Shown in pieces: positions 26,444 through 34,343 of a stretch of 64,000 bases of DNA. The notes below the pieces were generated by a model that saw nothing but the letters and a program-made list of their open reading frames with translations, ran no database searches and was not told the origin of the DNA. Positions within the stretch are counted from its first letter, which is position 1; each line of letters starts with the position of its first letter. This stretch comes from Pseudodesulfovibrio sp. JC047 (GTDB lineage Bacteria; Desulfobacterota; Desulfovibrionia; Desulfovibrionales; Desulfovibrionaceae): the NCBI RefSeq assembly GCF_010468615.1, contig NZ_WUEH01000005.1, positions 62,001 through 126,000 on the forward strand, given 5' to 3'. A program made the translations under genes and the position numbers.

Positions 26444-26537
26444 TTCCCATGATGGTATTTGATGGCACGGTGGTACGTGCTGGCTCATTTGAATCGTCGT
26501 GTGCGAGCACCATGTATTTTTGTAGGGGAGATAGGCA

Positions 26538-26978
26538 ATGAAATTGACCACACGCAGTAGATACGGGACACGATTGCTTCTCGACATCGCCCTGCATTCA
26601 AAGGACGGCCATCCCGTGCCGAGCAAACAGACTGCCGCTCGGGAAGGGTTGTCGCTCAAGTATTTGGAAAAGCTCGTCAAGGTGCTGAAAGAAGAAGGGT
26701 ACATTGTTGGAAAGCGTGGTCCCAATGGCGGCAACACCCTGATCCGAAAGCCCCGCGAGATTTCCATTGGTGAAGTCGCTCGTATCCTCGACGGTGAGGA
26801 CCAGGTGCTTGGCTGCGAAGGGGATGTGTCCACCTGTCCACGTGCTGCGGTGTGTCTCAAACGATCCATTTGGGATGACGCCAGTCTGGCCATGTACAAA
26901 ATGCTCGATTCCTTTTCTTTGGCCGATCTTATGAAGGACGCGTATCTGTGTCCGCAAAATCCGCCGCCGAAAGAATAA
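26538..26978 (+). CDS. rrf2: Rrf2-family transcriptional regulator
   Basis: 146 residues with a winged helix (MKLTTRSRYGTRLLLDIALH; LSLKYLEKLVKVLK; GYIVGKRGPNGG) and a cysteine cluster, CEGDVSTCPRAAVC, near residues 93-107 that could bind an iron-sulfur cluster as in IscR and NsrR. It corresponds to Rrf2, the last gene of the hmc cluster of D. vulgaris and the family's namesake, which represses hmc there. GGGGAGATAGGC precedes the ATG. Confidence 0.9.
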   Translation: MKLTTRSRYGTRLLLDIALHSKDGHPVPSKQTAAREGLSLKYLEKLVKVLKEEGYIVGKRGPNGGNTLIRKPREISIGEVARILDGEDQVLGCEGDVSTCPRAAVCLKRSIWDDASLAMYKMLDSFSLADLMKDAYLCPQNPPPKE

Positions 26979-27017
26979 CCGTCATGGTGGCACATCGGCA
27001 ACCATGAGGGAGGTCTC

Positions 27018-29300
27018 ATGTTGTTCAAGGGATTTCGTGAAAGCCTGATCGCCAAGCTGATGCTTTTTGGCGGTGTCACCTTGCTGGTGTGTGTGATTTT
27101 GTGGTCGTGTTTCAATATTTATCATTTCCGTCAACATCTTCGGTCCAATTCCATGTCTGATATCGCTCTGGTTTCAGAGACGATCATGTTGGCACTTCGC
27201 TATGGCATGTTGGTGGATTCTGAAGAGGATGTTGAAGAAAATATCAAGAATATCAGCCGTCAGGATGCTATCCGCTCTATCCGTATCTATAACAAGGCCG
27301 GAGAGATCGTTTTTTCAAATATCCCTGATGAGGTCGGGACGGTCCTTGACGTGACGTCGCCGTCCTGTCGGACCTGTCACCAATATTCACCGACACCGCC
27401 AACCATGCCGTTGGAGCAGCGAACGCGGTTGAATGAGGTGCGGGGGGAATCGCTCATGTCCATCATGACGCCTATTCCCAATTCAGAGGGGTGTTCGCCA
27501 GGGCCATGTCATGTCCATACGTCGGATGAGCAGGTGCTCGGCCTGTTGGATGTGACTGTGAGCATGGAGCAGAAGAACGCGACGCTTGTCATGTTTGAGC
27601 GAGCGAATATCTCCATTGCCGTAATTGTCTTCATCGCCACCTTTATCGCATTGTTTTTCTTTATTTATCGATTTGTCTTCAGGCCGATAAAGCGGTGTAT
27701 TACAGCCGCTCGCAGTTATCAATCCGATGAAATATTTACCGCGCTTCCTGTTGAACAGACCGATGAAATCGGGGCTTTGGCAGAGGAGTTCAACCGGATG
27801 GGACACCGGGTTTCTGACAAGCATCGGGAACTTATGGACCAACGTGAAGAATTTCGCCGTTTGTTTGACACGGTTCCCTGTCTGCTGAGTGTGGTCGATC
27901 TGGAGTATCGAGTCATACGACATAATAAGGAATATAAACGCCGTTTTGGAATCCCGCAGGGAAAACGGTGTTGGCAGATCAACAAGGGACGGATTGAAAA
28001 ATGTGAAGTCTGTCCTGTTGACCGAACGTTTGTCGATGGCCTGTCGCATATGAGTGAAGAAGAGGGCATGTCCAAGGAAGGCAAACCCATTCATTGGATT
28101 GTGTACACGTCGCCAGTGCGTAACAAGGAGGGCGATGTCGTGGCCGCCATGGAGATGATGATCGACATCACTTGGCGTAAGGAGCTGGAGCAGAAATTGG
28201 CGGCTTCGGAGCATCGCTATCACGCCATTTTTGATTCCATTCCCAATGCGGTTTTTGTTTTGGGTCGAGCAAAATTGGATATTCTCAATTGTAATGAAGC
28301 GGCGGAAACGATTTATGGATGGAGCCGGGATACATTGATCGGCCGATCATTCATGGATTTTTTCCGAGAAGAAGAGGTCGAGGATTGGGAGTCGGTGGTG
28401 CGGACCGTGCCGGAGATCGAATTGTGTACGCATGTTACCCATTCAGGTGCGCCGATTTTCGCGGCCCTACGTCTTTCGCCGGCCCGATTTGAAGGGACTG
28501 AAACCGTGATTGTCACCTGTACGGATGTGACCAAGAAAATGGAGACCGAGCAACAGCTCATTCAGGCCAGCAAGATGACGACGCTTGGAGAAATGTCCGC
28601 TGGTGTCGCGCATGAGTTGAATCAACCATTGACCATTTTGCAGGCCATCAGCAATTTGTTGTCACGCAAGGCAACGTCCGGATCACCATTCAAACCGGAA
28701 ATGATGCGGGAGATGGCAGATGGCATTGCAACGCATGTCCAGCGGGCCAGTAAAATCATTGAACATATGCGGGAATTTGGTCGTAAAGCAGACCTCAAGG
28801 CCATGCCGGTTCAGATGAATGAAGTTTTGGAACGTGGGTTTGAGTTTTTCAGTCAACAACTTAGTGTCCACGACATTCGTGTGACTTGGGCTTTGGAAGA
28901 AGGGTTGCCCATGATCATGGCCGATTCGAATCGATTGGAACAGGTGGTTATCAATTTGTTGCTCAATGCCCGGGATGCCATTGTCGAACGGTGGGATGGC
29001 CATGGGCCGGAAGCGGACAAGCGGATTTATATCCGTTCATTTAGCACGGAAGACTTCGTCGTTTTTTCGGTGTGCGATACAGGGTCCGGTATCCCGACGT
29101 CCATGCGGGAGCGGTTGTTCGAGCCGTTTTTTACCACAAAGAATGTGGGCAAGGGAACAGGACTGGGGCTGTCCATCTCCTACGGTATCGTGAGTGATTA
29201 TGGTGGCGAGATTGTCGCCAAATCGTGGGATTCGACCGGAGCCTGTTTTGAAATAACATTTCCCAAAGCCGAGTGTGAATTGTGCGGAGTACTGAAATAA
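27018..29300 (+). CDS. Membrane sensor histidine kinase with putative haem-binding periplasmic domain
   Basis: 760 residues. Transmembrane helix 1 is about 12-33 and helix 2 about 197-217, flanking a periplasmic domain of about 160 residues. That domain holds CRTCH at 117-121 (CxxCH) and CSPGPCH at 159-165 (Cx4CH), both c-type haem attachment patterns, and ends with LGLLDVTVSM as in DUF3365-like sensors. Then HAMP (about 218-275), two PAS domains (about 280-390 and 395-510; the first has CEVCPVDRTF), a HisKA domain with His532 in SAGVAHELNQPL, and HATPase (NLLLNARDA, DTGSGIP, GKGTGLGLSI). Encoded after rrf2, it probably reports periplasmic redox state or a gas ligand. Confidence 0.85.
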   Translation: MLFKGFRESLIAKLMLFGGVTLLVCVILWSCFNIYHFRQHLRSNSMSDIALVSETIMLALRYGMLVDSEEDVEENIKNISRQDAIRSIRIYNKAGEIVFSNIPDEVGTVLDVTSPSCRTCHQYSPTPPTMPLEQRTRLNEVRGESLMSIMTPIPNSEGCSPGPCHVHTSDEQVLGLLDVTVSMEQKNATLVMFERANISIAVIVFIATFIALFFFIYRFVFRPIKRCITAARSYQSDEIFTALPVEQTDEIGALAEEFNRMGHRVSDKHRELMDQREEFRRLFDTVPCLLSVVDLEYRVIRHNKEYKRRFGIPQGKRCWQINKGRIEKCEVCPVDRTFVDGLSHMSEEEGMSKEGKPIHWIVYTSPVRNKEGDVVAAMEMMIDITWRKELEQKLAASEHRYHAIFDSIPNAVFVLGRAKLDILNCNEAAETIYGWSRDTLIGRSFMDFFREEEVEDWESVVRTVPEIELCTHVTHSGAPIFAALRLSPARFEGTETVIVTCTDVTKKMETEQQLIQASKMTTLGEMSAGVAHELNQPLTILQAISNLLSRKATSGSPFKPEMMREMADGIATHVQRASKIIEHMREFGRKADLKAMPVQMNEVLERGFEFFSQQLSVHDIRVTWALEEGLPMIMADSNRLEQVVINLLLNARDAIVERWDGHGPEADKRIYIRSFSTEDFVVFSVCDTGSGIPTSMRERLFEPFFTTKNVGKGTGLGLSISYGIVSDYGGEIVAKSWDSTGACFEITFPKAECELCGVLK

Positions 29301-29444
29301 TGCGAGAAAAGAACGAGCCCTTCATGTGAAGAAAACGAATCTTTTCAAGAGGAAGTGTCTCCGGCGAGGGTGAGGAGCAGGAGAAAAAAATAAAATGTTG
29401 CTCCCGGAAAGCCCATGGGGATATACTCTAAGGGTGGAGGGAGT

Positions 29445-29633
29445 ATGCAGATTGAAAGAGGATTGCTTTTACTTGCCGTCGTGATTACGGCCTGTATCGG
29501 TGGCATCTTGTATCGCTGGCAGCGCCCCAAGCTCTCTGTTTCGTATTCCGTCGTGGCGATTCTTGCGGCCCTGTTTGCTGTGTATTACATACTCAATGTC
29601 GCCTTTGGCAATGGGCGAACCGGCTGGCCTTGA
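29445..29633 (+). CDS. Small two-helix membrane protein
   Basis: 62 residues with two transmembrane helices (LLLLAVVITACIGGILY and YSVVAILAALFAVYYILNVA) joined by a short basic loop (RWQRPKL). GGAGGG lies four to five bases ahead of the ATG. No family recognised. It is followed after 21 bp by a second frame of the same plan, suggesting tandem duplication. Confidence 0.6.
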   Translation: MQIERGLLLLAVVITACIGGILYRWQRPKLSVSYSVVAILAALFAVYYILNVAFGNGRTGWP

Positions 29634-29654
29634 AAACGCGAGGAGATGCCCTTC

Positions 29655-29819
29655 ATGAATGAAACCATCAGATTCGTCGCTGCACTGGGAGCCTCTGCCC
29701 TTGTTGGTGGACTGCTTGTCTGGAAATTTCGGAAAAGATGTCTCCCGTGAATACTCACGTACGTTTCCATCGGCGCAGGTGTCGCCGTCTTTTATCTCTT
29801 TAAATTCGTTGCTGATTGA
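29655..29819 (+). pseudogene. Second small membrane protein, interrupted by an in-frame TGA
   Basis: From ATG 29655 (AGGAG ahead) the frame encodes 31 residues with one helix (FVAALGASALVGGLLVWKF), meets TGA at 29748-29750, then stays open for 22 more codons with a second helix (YVSIGAGVAVFYLFKFV) and stops at 29819. Read through the TGA, it aligns almost end to end with the previous small protein in length, loop position and helix order. The simplest reading is a CGA to TGA nonsense mutation; a 31-residue single-helix product or recoding are alternatives. Confidence 0.55.
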
Positions 29820-29831
29820 GTGGTGTGGAAT

Positions 29832-30638
29832 TTACCGGCTCTCCCAGTCCTTGACTTCATCCCAGAGCGCATTCATTTGGTCCATGGTCAATTCTGAAAA
29901 CGTCAGATTGCGCATTTCGGCCAATTCTTCCATTTTTCCGAATCGGTTGAGAAATTTTTGGTTGGCGAAGTCCAATGCACTGTTAGCCTTGATACCTTTT
30001 CGACGGCCCAATTCGACCAAGGTAAAAAGATAGTCACCGAATTCCCGCTCGGATGCGTCCTGATCTTTGGCTGCGAGGGCTTCCTGCCATTCCTGCCATT
30101 CTTCCTTGAGTTGTGCCTCAACAGCTGCATCCGAGTCCCAAGTGAATTTGTTGCGGGCGGCTTTGGAGTTGATTCGGTACGCCTTGAGCAGGGGAGGCAG
30201 TCCTTTGGGAAGTGAGTCGAAAACCCGTTTTCTGCCGGTTTCCGTATTTTCTTCGCGTTTGACCCGTTCCCAGTTGTCCCAGAGTTCGTTCACGTTTTCA
30301 AAGTGCGTGTCTCCGAAGACATGAGGATGCCGTCGAATCATTTTGGCGGCACTGTACTTGATGGAATCGGTCAATGTGTGCGTGCCCTGTCGTTCGTAGA
30401 GTGTGGCAATGAAAAGGAGGATGAACATGACGTCCCCCAATTCTTCCATTGCTTCGGCCGGGTTGGCATTTCGAATACCCTCAATGAGTTCAAATGCTTC
30501 TTCTGCCAGGTAATCGCACATGGAGAGCGGTGTTTGTTCCTTGTCCCAGGGGCAGCCGTCCGGGGCGATCAGTGCGTCGATGACTTCGAGCAGTTCTTTC
30601 ATGGCGAGAGCCGGGGCGTCATGTTTTATATCACTCAT
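29832..30638 (-). CDS. mazG: Nucleoside triphosphate pyrophosphohydrolase MazG
   Basis: 268 residues, the full-length double-domain MazG. Helical EExxE metal-binding motifs are present in both halves (EEAFELIEGI then EELGDVMFILLF; SEREFGDYLFTLVELGR, with the acidic motif weaker in the second). The N-terminus reads CPWDKEQTPLSM, the typical MazG opening. It hydrolyses NTPs or dNTPs to the monophosphate and pyrophosphate in the cytoplasm, clearing damaged nucleotides or lowering ppGpp. Transcribed with cvpA. Confidence 0.93.
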   Translation of the reverse strand: MSDIKHDAPALAMKELLEVIDALIAPDGCPWDKEQTPLSMCDYLAEEAFELIEGIRNANPAEAMEELGDVMFILLFIATLYERQGTHTLTDSIKYSAAKMIRRHPHVFGDTHFENVNELWDNWERVKREENTETGRKRVFDSLPKGLPPLLKAYRINSKAARNKFTWDSDAAVEAQLKEEWQEWQEALAAKDQDASEREFGDYLFTLVELGRRKGIKANSALDFANQKFLNRFGKMEELAEMRNLTFSELTMDQMNALWDEVKDWESR

Positions 30639-30678
30639 GGTGAATATTCCTTATGCAATGGCCTGGAAAGACCACGGA

Positions 30679-31206
30679 TTATTGTTCGGTTTCGTTGACT
30701 ATGCCAAGGGCGTTTTTGGCGTTGTCCAATGCATCTTGTGGTGAAGGGATGTCAATGTGGTTGTTCAGACTGTCCATCAGGTGCTGTGCGTGTGGTGCCA
30801 GAAAGGATTTAGTCAGGACATCGGCGTTGGGTGCGAATGTGTGCAGAAAAAGCAATCCCACAAGGCCGATGAGCACTCCTTCGATTAGACCGAAGATTCC
30901 TCCGGCCGTTCGATCGAGCCAACCAAGAAGGGACAGCTCCAACATGGAACGGATCAGCTTGGTCAACAGCCAGAAAACGATGAGGGTCCCGAAAAAAATC
31001 AGCGAGTACGACAGCGCACTGACCGTGATGCCGTTTTCAATGTATAATTCCAGATGCGGCGCGACCAGATGGTCGAAATGGGAGGCCAGGAAAAGGGCCA
31101 GAATAATGGCGACGAGTGAAAGGACTTCCTGAATCAGTCCTCGGAAAAACCCGCGCACGACAAAAAGTGCAATAATGCAGATGAGAATGATATCCAAAAA
31201 ATTCAT
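30679..31206 (-). CDS. cvpA: CvpA-family membrane protein
   Basis: 175 residues with four transmembrane helices. It starts FLDIILICIIALFVVRGFFRG, the standard CvpA opening (D-xxxxxxxxxxxxxxG-x-RG), with a Gly-rich helix near residues 82-100 (DRTAGGIFGLIEGVLIGLV). CvpA-family proteins are associated with colicin V production, envelope integrity and biofilm; the biochemical role is unclear. Directly upstream of mazG on the same strand (40-bp gap). Confidence 0.88.
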   Translation of the reverse strand: MNFLDIILICIIALFVVRGFFRGLIQEVLSLVAIILALFLASHFDHLVAPHLELYIENGITVSALSYSLIFFGTLIVFWLLTKLIRSMLELSLLGWLDRTAGGIFGLIEGVLIGLVGLLFLHTFAPNADVLTKSFLAPHAQHLMDSLNNHIDIPSPQDALDNAKNALGIVNETEQ

Positions 31207-31403
31207 GCAATCATGTCCTTGATTCGCTGAAGTATTCGTTCTGCACGAGGATTTAGCAAACTGAGGAGGAAATGTGAACCGGCAGTCTGCTTTTTTTTAT
31301 ATATGTCATTGTAAAATGAGTGTTGGGCTTGTGTCCGTATGCGATCTCGGCTACATGATTTCAAGTCAGCGCAACAGCACCCAATTATATGAAGGAGCGG
31401 TGA

Positions 31404-31973
31404 ATGCAGGTTCACGAAACAGGATTTCCAGGTCTTCAGGTCCTGGTCCCTCAAGTCTTTCAGGACGAACGAGGTTTTTTCTTGGAGAGCTATAATAAGA
31501 AAGCATTTGAAGGACTTGGGATCTCCTGTGATTTTGTTCAGGACAATCACGCCTATTCCAAAGACGTCGGAGTCCTTCGAGGATTGCATTTTCAAATACC
31601 TCCGGCAGCCCAGAGCAAGTTGGTTTGGGTGACCCGTGGCGAGGTAGTGGATGTGGTGGTGGACCTTCGAAAAGGTTCCCCCATGTTTGGCCAGTGGACG
31701 CAGATTTTGCTCAATGCTGATAATTTTAAAAGATTATTTATTCCAGCTGGTTTTGCCCATGGGTATGTCACGACCAAGCCGGATACGGAATTCCAGTATA
31801 AGGTGGACTCCCCGTATTCGCCTGAACATGATGGAGGGATTGCTTGGGACGATCCTGATATTGGTGTTGATTGGGCAGCGGTTCTCAACGGACAGATTCC
31901 GATTCTGTCAGAGAAAGATAAACGGTTGCCTCGGTTAATGGATTTTGATTCCCCTTTTAACTTCGAAGGATAA
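31404..31973 (+). CDS. rfbC: dTDP-4-dehydrorhamnose 3,5-epimerase
   Basis: 189 residues, a cupin-fold homodimer. Seen: FQDERGFFLESYNKKAF, the catalytic histidine in VLRGLHFQIPPAAQSKLV, DVVVDLRKGSP, and the second active-site region FIPAGFAHGY. It makes dTDP-4-dehydro-L-rhamnose for cell-surface polysaccharide. The other rhamnose genes are not in the window. GAAGGAG precedes the ATG; manC follows after 4 bp. Confidence 0.95.
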   Translation: MQVHETGFPGLQVLVPQVFQDERGFFLESYNKKAFEGLGISCDFVQDNHAYSKDVGVLRGLHFQIPPAAQSKLVWVTRGEVVDVVVDLRKGSPMFGQWTQILLNADNFKRLFIPAGFAHGYVTTKPDTEFQYKVDSPYSPEHDGGIAWDDPDIGVDWAAVLNGQIPILSEKDKRLPRLMDFDSPFNFEG

Positions 31974-31977
31974 CGCC

Positions 31978-33408
31978 ATGTCAGAGGGTAAACATTGTCA
32001 AGCCGATTTTGCCATGCCATGCCATGCAATTATCCTTGCGGGAGGGTCTGGGACACGATTGTGGCCTTTGAGCAGAAATTTGATGCCCAAGCAATTATTG
32101 GTCTTGGGTGGGACGAGCACTCTTTTGCAGCAGACGGTTTCCAGAGTGCTGGAGGCTTTTGCTCCGTCCAACATTTGGATCGTGACCAACGAGGAGCATC
32201 TTTTTGAGGTCCGCAAACAGGTGGGAGCCTTGGATGTGGATTTAAAAGAACAGGTTTTGGCTGAACCGTTGGGGCGAAATACCTTGCCGGCAATTATGTT
32301 GGGGCTGGACAAGGTGGTCGAACGTGATCCTACGGCATTAGCCGCGGTGTTTCCATCGGACCACCTCATCAGCGACGGCAAGGCCTGGGTAAACGACCTG
32401 GTCAAGGCGTCCTTTCTGGCTGCCGACAAACGGTTCGTTACTTTTGGCGTTAAACCCCGCAAACCCGAAACGGGGTACGGATATATCGCCCTTGGTGCCT
32501 CGCTTGAACCCGGTGTCCATGTGGTGGATGGGTTTGTGGAAAAACCGGAATACGCTGTTGCCGAAACATTTGTCAGAAACGAAAGTCATTATTGGAATTG
32601 TGGCATGTTTTTGTTCTCTGCCAAACATTTTTTGACACAGGTGGCCAAATGCCAACCTGAACTCTGGGAATGGTGGCTGCGGCGGGAAACAGTTCCACTT
32701 GTTCAGGGGTATCGTGAAATCCCCAATATTTCAGTTGATTATGGCGTTGCTGAAAAAATCGACAATATTGCCGTGATCCGTGCCGGTTTTGAGTGGGATG
32801 ACCTTGGCAGTTGGGAAGCCATGTATCGTCTTGGTGACAAGGATGAAAACGGGAATGTGATTCAAGGTGATGTTTTGGCCATGGATTGTAAAAATTCCCT
32901 GCTTGTCAGCGATAGCGGTAAACTCGCGGTTGTCGGAGTCTCCGACATGATAATGATTCAGACGCGCGATGCAGCGTTGCATTGCACTATGGACCGGGTT
33001 CAGGCCGTGAAAGATGTGGTTGAAACCCTGAAAGCCGAGGGAAGTCCTCTGGTGGAAAGTCATCCGACGGTTTATCGTCCGTGGGGAAATTATACGGTGC
33101 TTGAAGAAGGGGCGCATTACAAGATCAAACGGATTCAGGTCAGCCCGGGGGCCAGATTAAGCTCGCAGATGCACCATCATCGGAGTGAACACTGGGTTGT
33201 GGTGGATGGAACCGCCGAGATTGAAGTGGATAATGAACCGCGAGTTCTTGTGGAAAATCAATCTGTTGATATCCCCAAGGCCTCACAACATCGGTTGACG
33301 AACCCTGGCAAGTTGCCGCTCAATATTATAGAAATTCAAAGTGGACCCTACTTGGAAGAAGACGATATTGTCCGATTCGACGATGTTTATGGAAGGGTTT
33401 TGAAATAA
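31978..33408 (+). CDS. manC: Mannose-1-phosphate guanylyltransferase / mannose-6-phosphate isomerase (bifunctional)
   Basis: 476 residues. The N-terminal nucleotidyltransferase has GGSGTRLWPLSR, FPSDHLISD, and FVEKPE near residue 183. The C-terminal cupin (about 345-476) begins with RPWGNYTVLEEG and carries QMHHHRSEHWVVVDGTAE, the metal-binding type II isomerase part. It supplies GDP-mannose for surface glycans. A TTG-like upstream extension is rejected since ATG 31978 follows rfbC by 4 bp. The N-terminal dozen residues (MSEGKHCQADFAMPCH) are longer than usual. Confidence 0.94.
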   Translation: MSEGKHCQADFAMPCHAIILAGGSGTRLWPLSRNLMPKQLLVLGGTSTLLQQTVSRVLEAFAPSNIWIVTNEEHLFEVRKQVGALDVDLKEQVLAEPLGRNTLPAIMLGLDKVVERDPTALAAVFPSDHLISDGKAWVNDLVKASFLAADKRFVTFGVKPRKPETGYGYIALGASLEPGVHVVDGFVEKPEYAVAETFVRNESHYWNCGMFLFSAKHFLTQVAKCQPELWEWWLRRETVPLVQGYREIPNISVDYGVAEKIDNIAVIRAGFEWDDLGSWEAMYRLGDKDENGNVIQGDVLAMDCKNSLLVSDSGKLAVVGVSDMIMIQTRDAALHCTMDRVQAVKDVVETLKAEGSPLVESHPTVYRPWGNYTVLEEGAHYKIKRIQVSPGARLSSQMHHHRSEHWVVVDGTAEIEVDNEPRVLVENQSVDIPKASQHRLTNPGKLPLNIIEIQSGPYLEEDDIVRFDDVYGRVLK

Positions 33409-33494
33409 AGGAGATGTTTGGGGTTTTGTGTATAACATATTGAATTCTAAATCGTTTTTTTGTTGAGGGAGATCGTGAAAATATTCATATTCTC

Positions 33495-33525
33495 TTGACA
33501 CGAAAACGTTCCATGCCGTATGGAA
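33495..33525 (+). promoter_or_regulatory. qrc promoter with overlapping palindrome
   Basis: -35 TTGACA (33495-33500) and -10 TATGGA (33519-33524), 18 bp apart, 56 bp ahead of qrcA. A perfect palindrome TTCCAT-N5-ATGGAA (33509-33525) covers the -10 box, the expected place for a repressor site. Confidence 0.55.
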
Positions 33526-33580
33526 ACAGAGTTCAATTGGTGTGATTTTCACATTAACTTTAGAGTGATGGGGCGAGGTT

Positions 33581-34330
33581 ATGGAGGAAAGAAAAGCATC
33601 GAAACGGTGTGGAGGGGCTCTTCCCTTTATCATCGGTTTCCTAGCCTTCTGTGTGTTGGGCTGGGCTGTGATCCCCGGATTGTTCTTCGAAAAAGAAGAA
33701 CAACCGATTTGGTTCAGCCATGCTGTGCACGTTGAAGGCGAGGGGATGGATTGCGAAAGTTGCCACTATTTCCGGGATGACGGCTCCTATGCCGGGTTCC
33801 CGACCAACGAAGTGTGTGCCGAATGTCATTCGGTTGATCCTGAAGAAGCAATGGAAGCCATTGCTGAAGCAGATATCGACCCGACTGATTACGAGGCAAT
33901 CATCAAAGCCGAGCTGGGTGCCATTGAGGACAATCTGGCTTCTTCGGATGATGACAAAATGCAGGCCGAACGCGAGTACGTGGTGAAGTATCTGATTCAG
34001 GGAAAAGAAGTTCCCTGGTTGAACTACCAGTACCAGCCGGACAATGTGTACTTCTCTCATAAGGCTCATGCCGAGCTGGATATTGCCGAAATGGCAGAGA
34101 TGAAGAAAGATCTGGCTGATGTCGTTGACCCTGCAGTGTTTGAGGGCGAGGCTCCCGAGCAGAACTGCAATCTGTGCCATGTGAAGGATATCAGCACGAA
34201 CGATGTGCCGCCGGCATTCGAACGGAATATCCTTTCCGGTTACAGCAAGATGACCATGAAGATGTGGAAGTGCGAACGGTGTCACGCCTTGAAGGGCCAG
34301 CCGAACGCCTGCTACACCTGCCATAAGTAA
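33581..34330 (+). CDS. qrcA: Quinone reductase complex multihaem cytochrome c QrcA
   Basis: 249 residues with an N-terminal uncleaved-type membrane anchor (LPFIIGFLAFCVLGWAVIPG) and a periplasmic domain. Five CxxCH sites are visible (CESCH, CAECH, CNLCH, CERCH, CYTCH); QrcA of D. vulgaris is described as hexahaem, so a sixth site is missing or non-standard here. It accepts electrons from cytochrome c3 and passes them to QrcB/C/D and menaquinone. GGGGCGAGG precedes the ATG. First of four qrc genes. Confidence 0.9.
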   Translation: MEERKASKRCGGALPFIIGFLAFCVLGWAVIPGLFFEKEEQPIWFSHAVHVEGEGMDCESCHYFRDDGSYAGFPTNEVCAECHSVDPEEAMEAIAEADIDPTDYEAIIKAELGAIEDNLASSDDDKMQAEREYVVKYLIQGKEVPWLNYQYQPDNVYFSHKAHAELDIAEMAEMKKDLADVVDPAVFEGEAPEQNCNLCHVKDISTNDVPPAFERNILSGYSKMTMKMWKCERCHALKGQPNACYTCHK

Positions 34331-34343
34331 AGGGGTACTGAGA

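Noticed and set aside
25052-27115. 687-codon frame antisense to the hybrid kinase and rrf2
   Set aside because: It overlaps clear kinase and Rrf2 genes and its translation has no recognisable domain.
29748-29750. Selenocysteine codon in the second small membrane protein
   Set aside because: The position is a membrane-protein loop with no redox context and no obvious SECIS hairpin was seen right after it; a CGA to TGA mutation is simpler. Kept only as a point to exclude.
31203-31595. 130-codon frame antisense to the start of rfbC
   Set aside because: Most of it mirrors rfbC and its leader; only the last two dozen codons are outside a known gene and they have no ribosome site.
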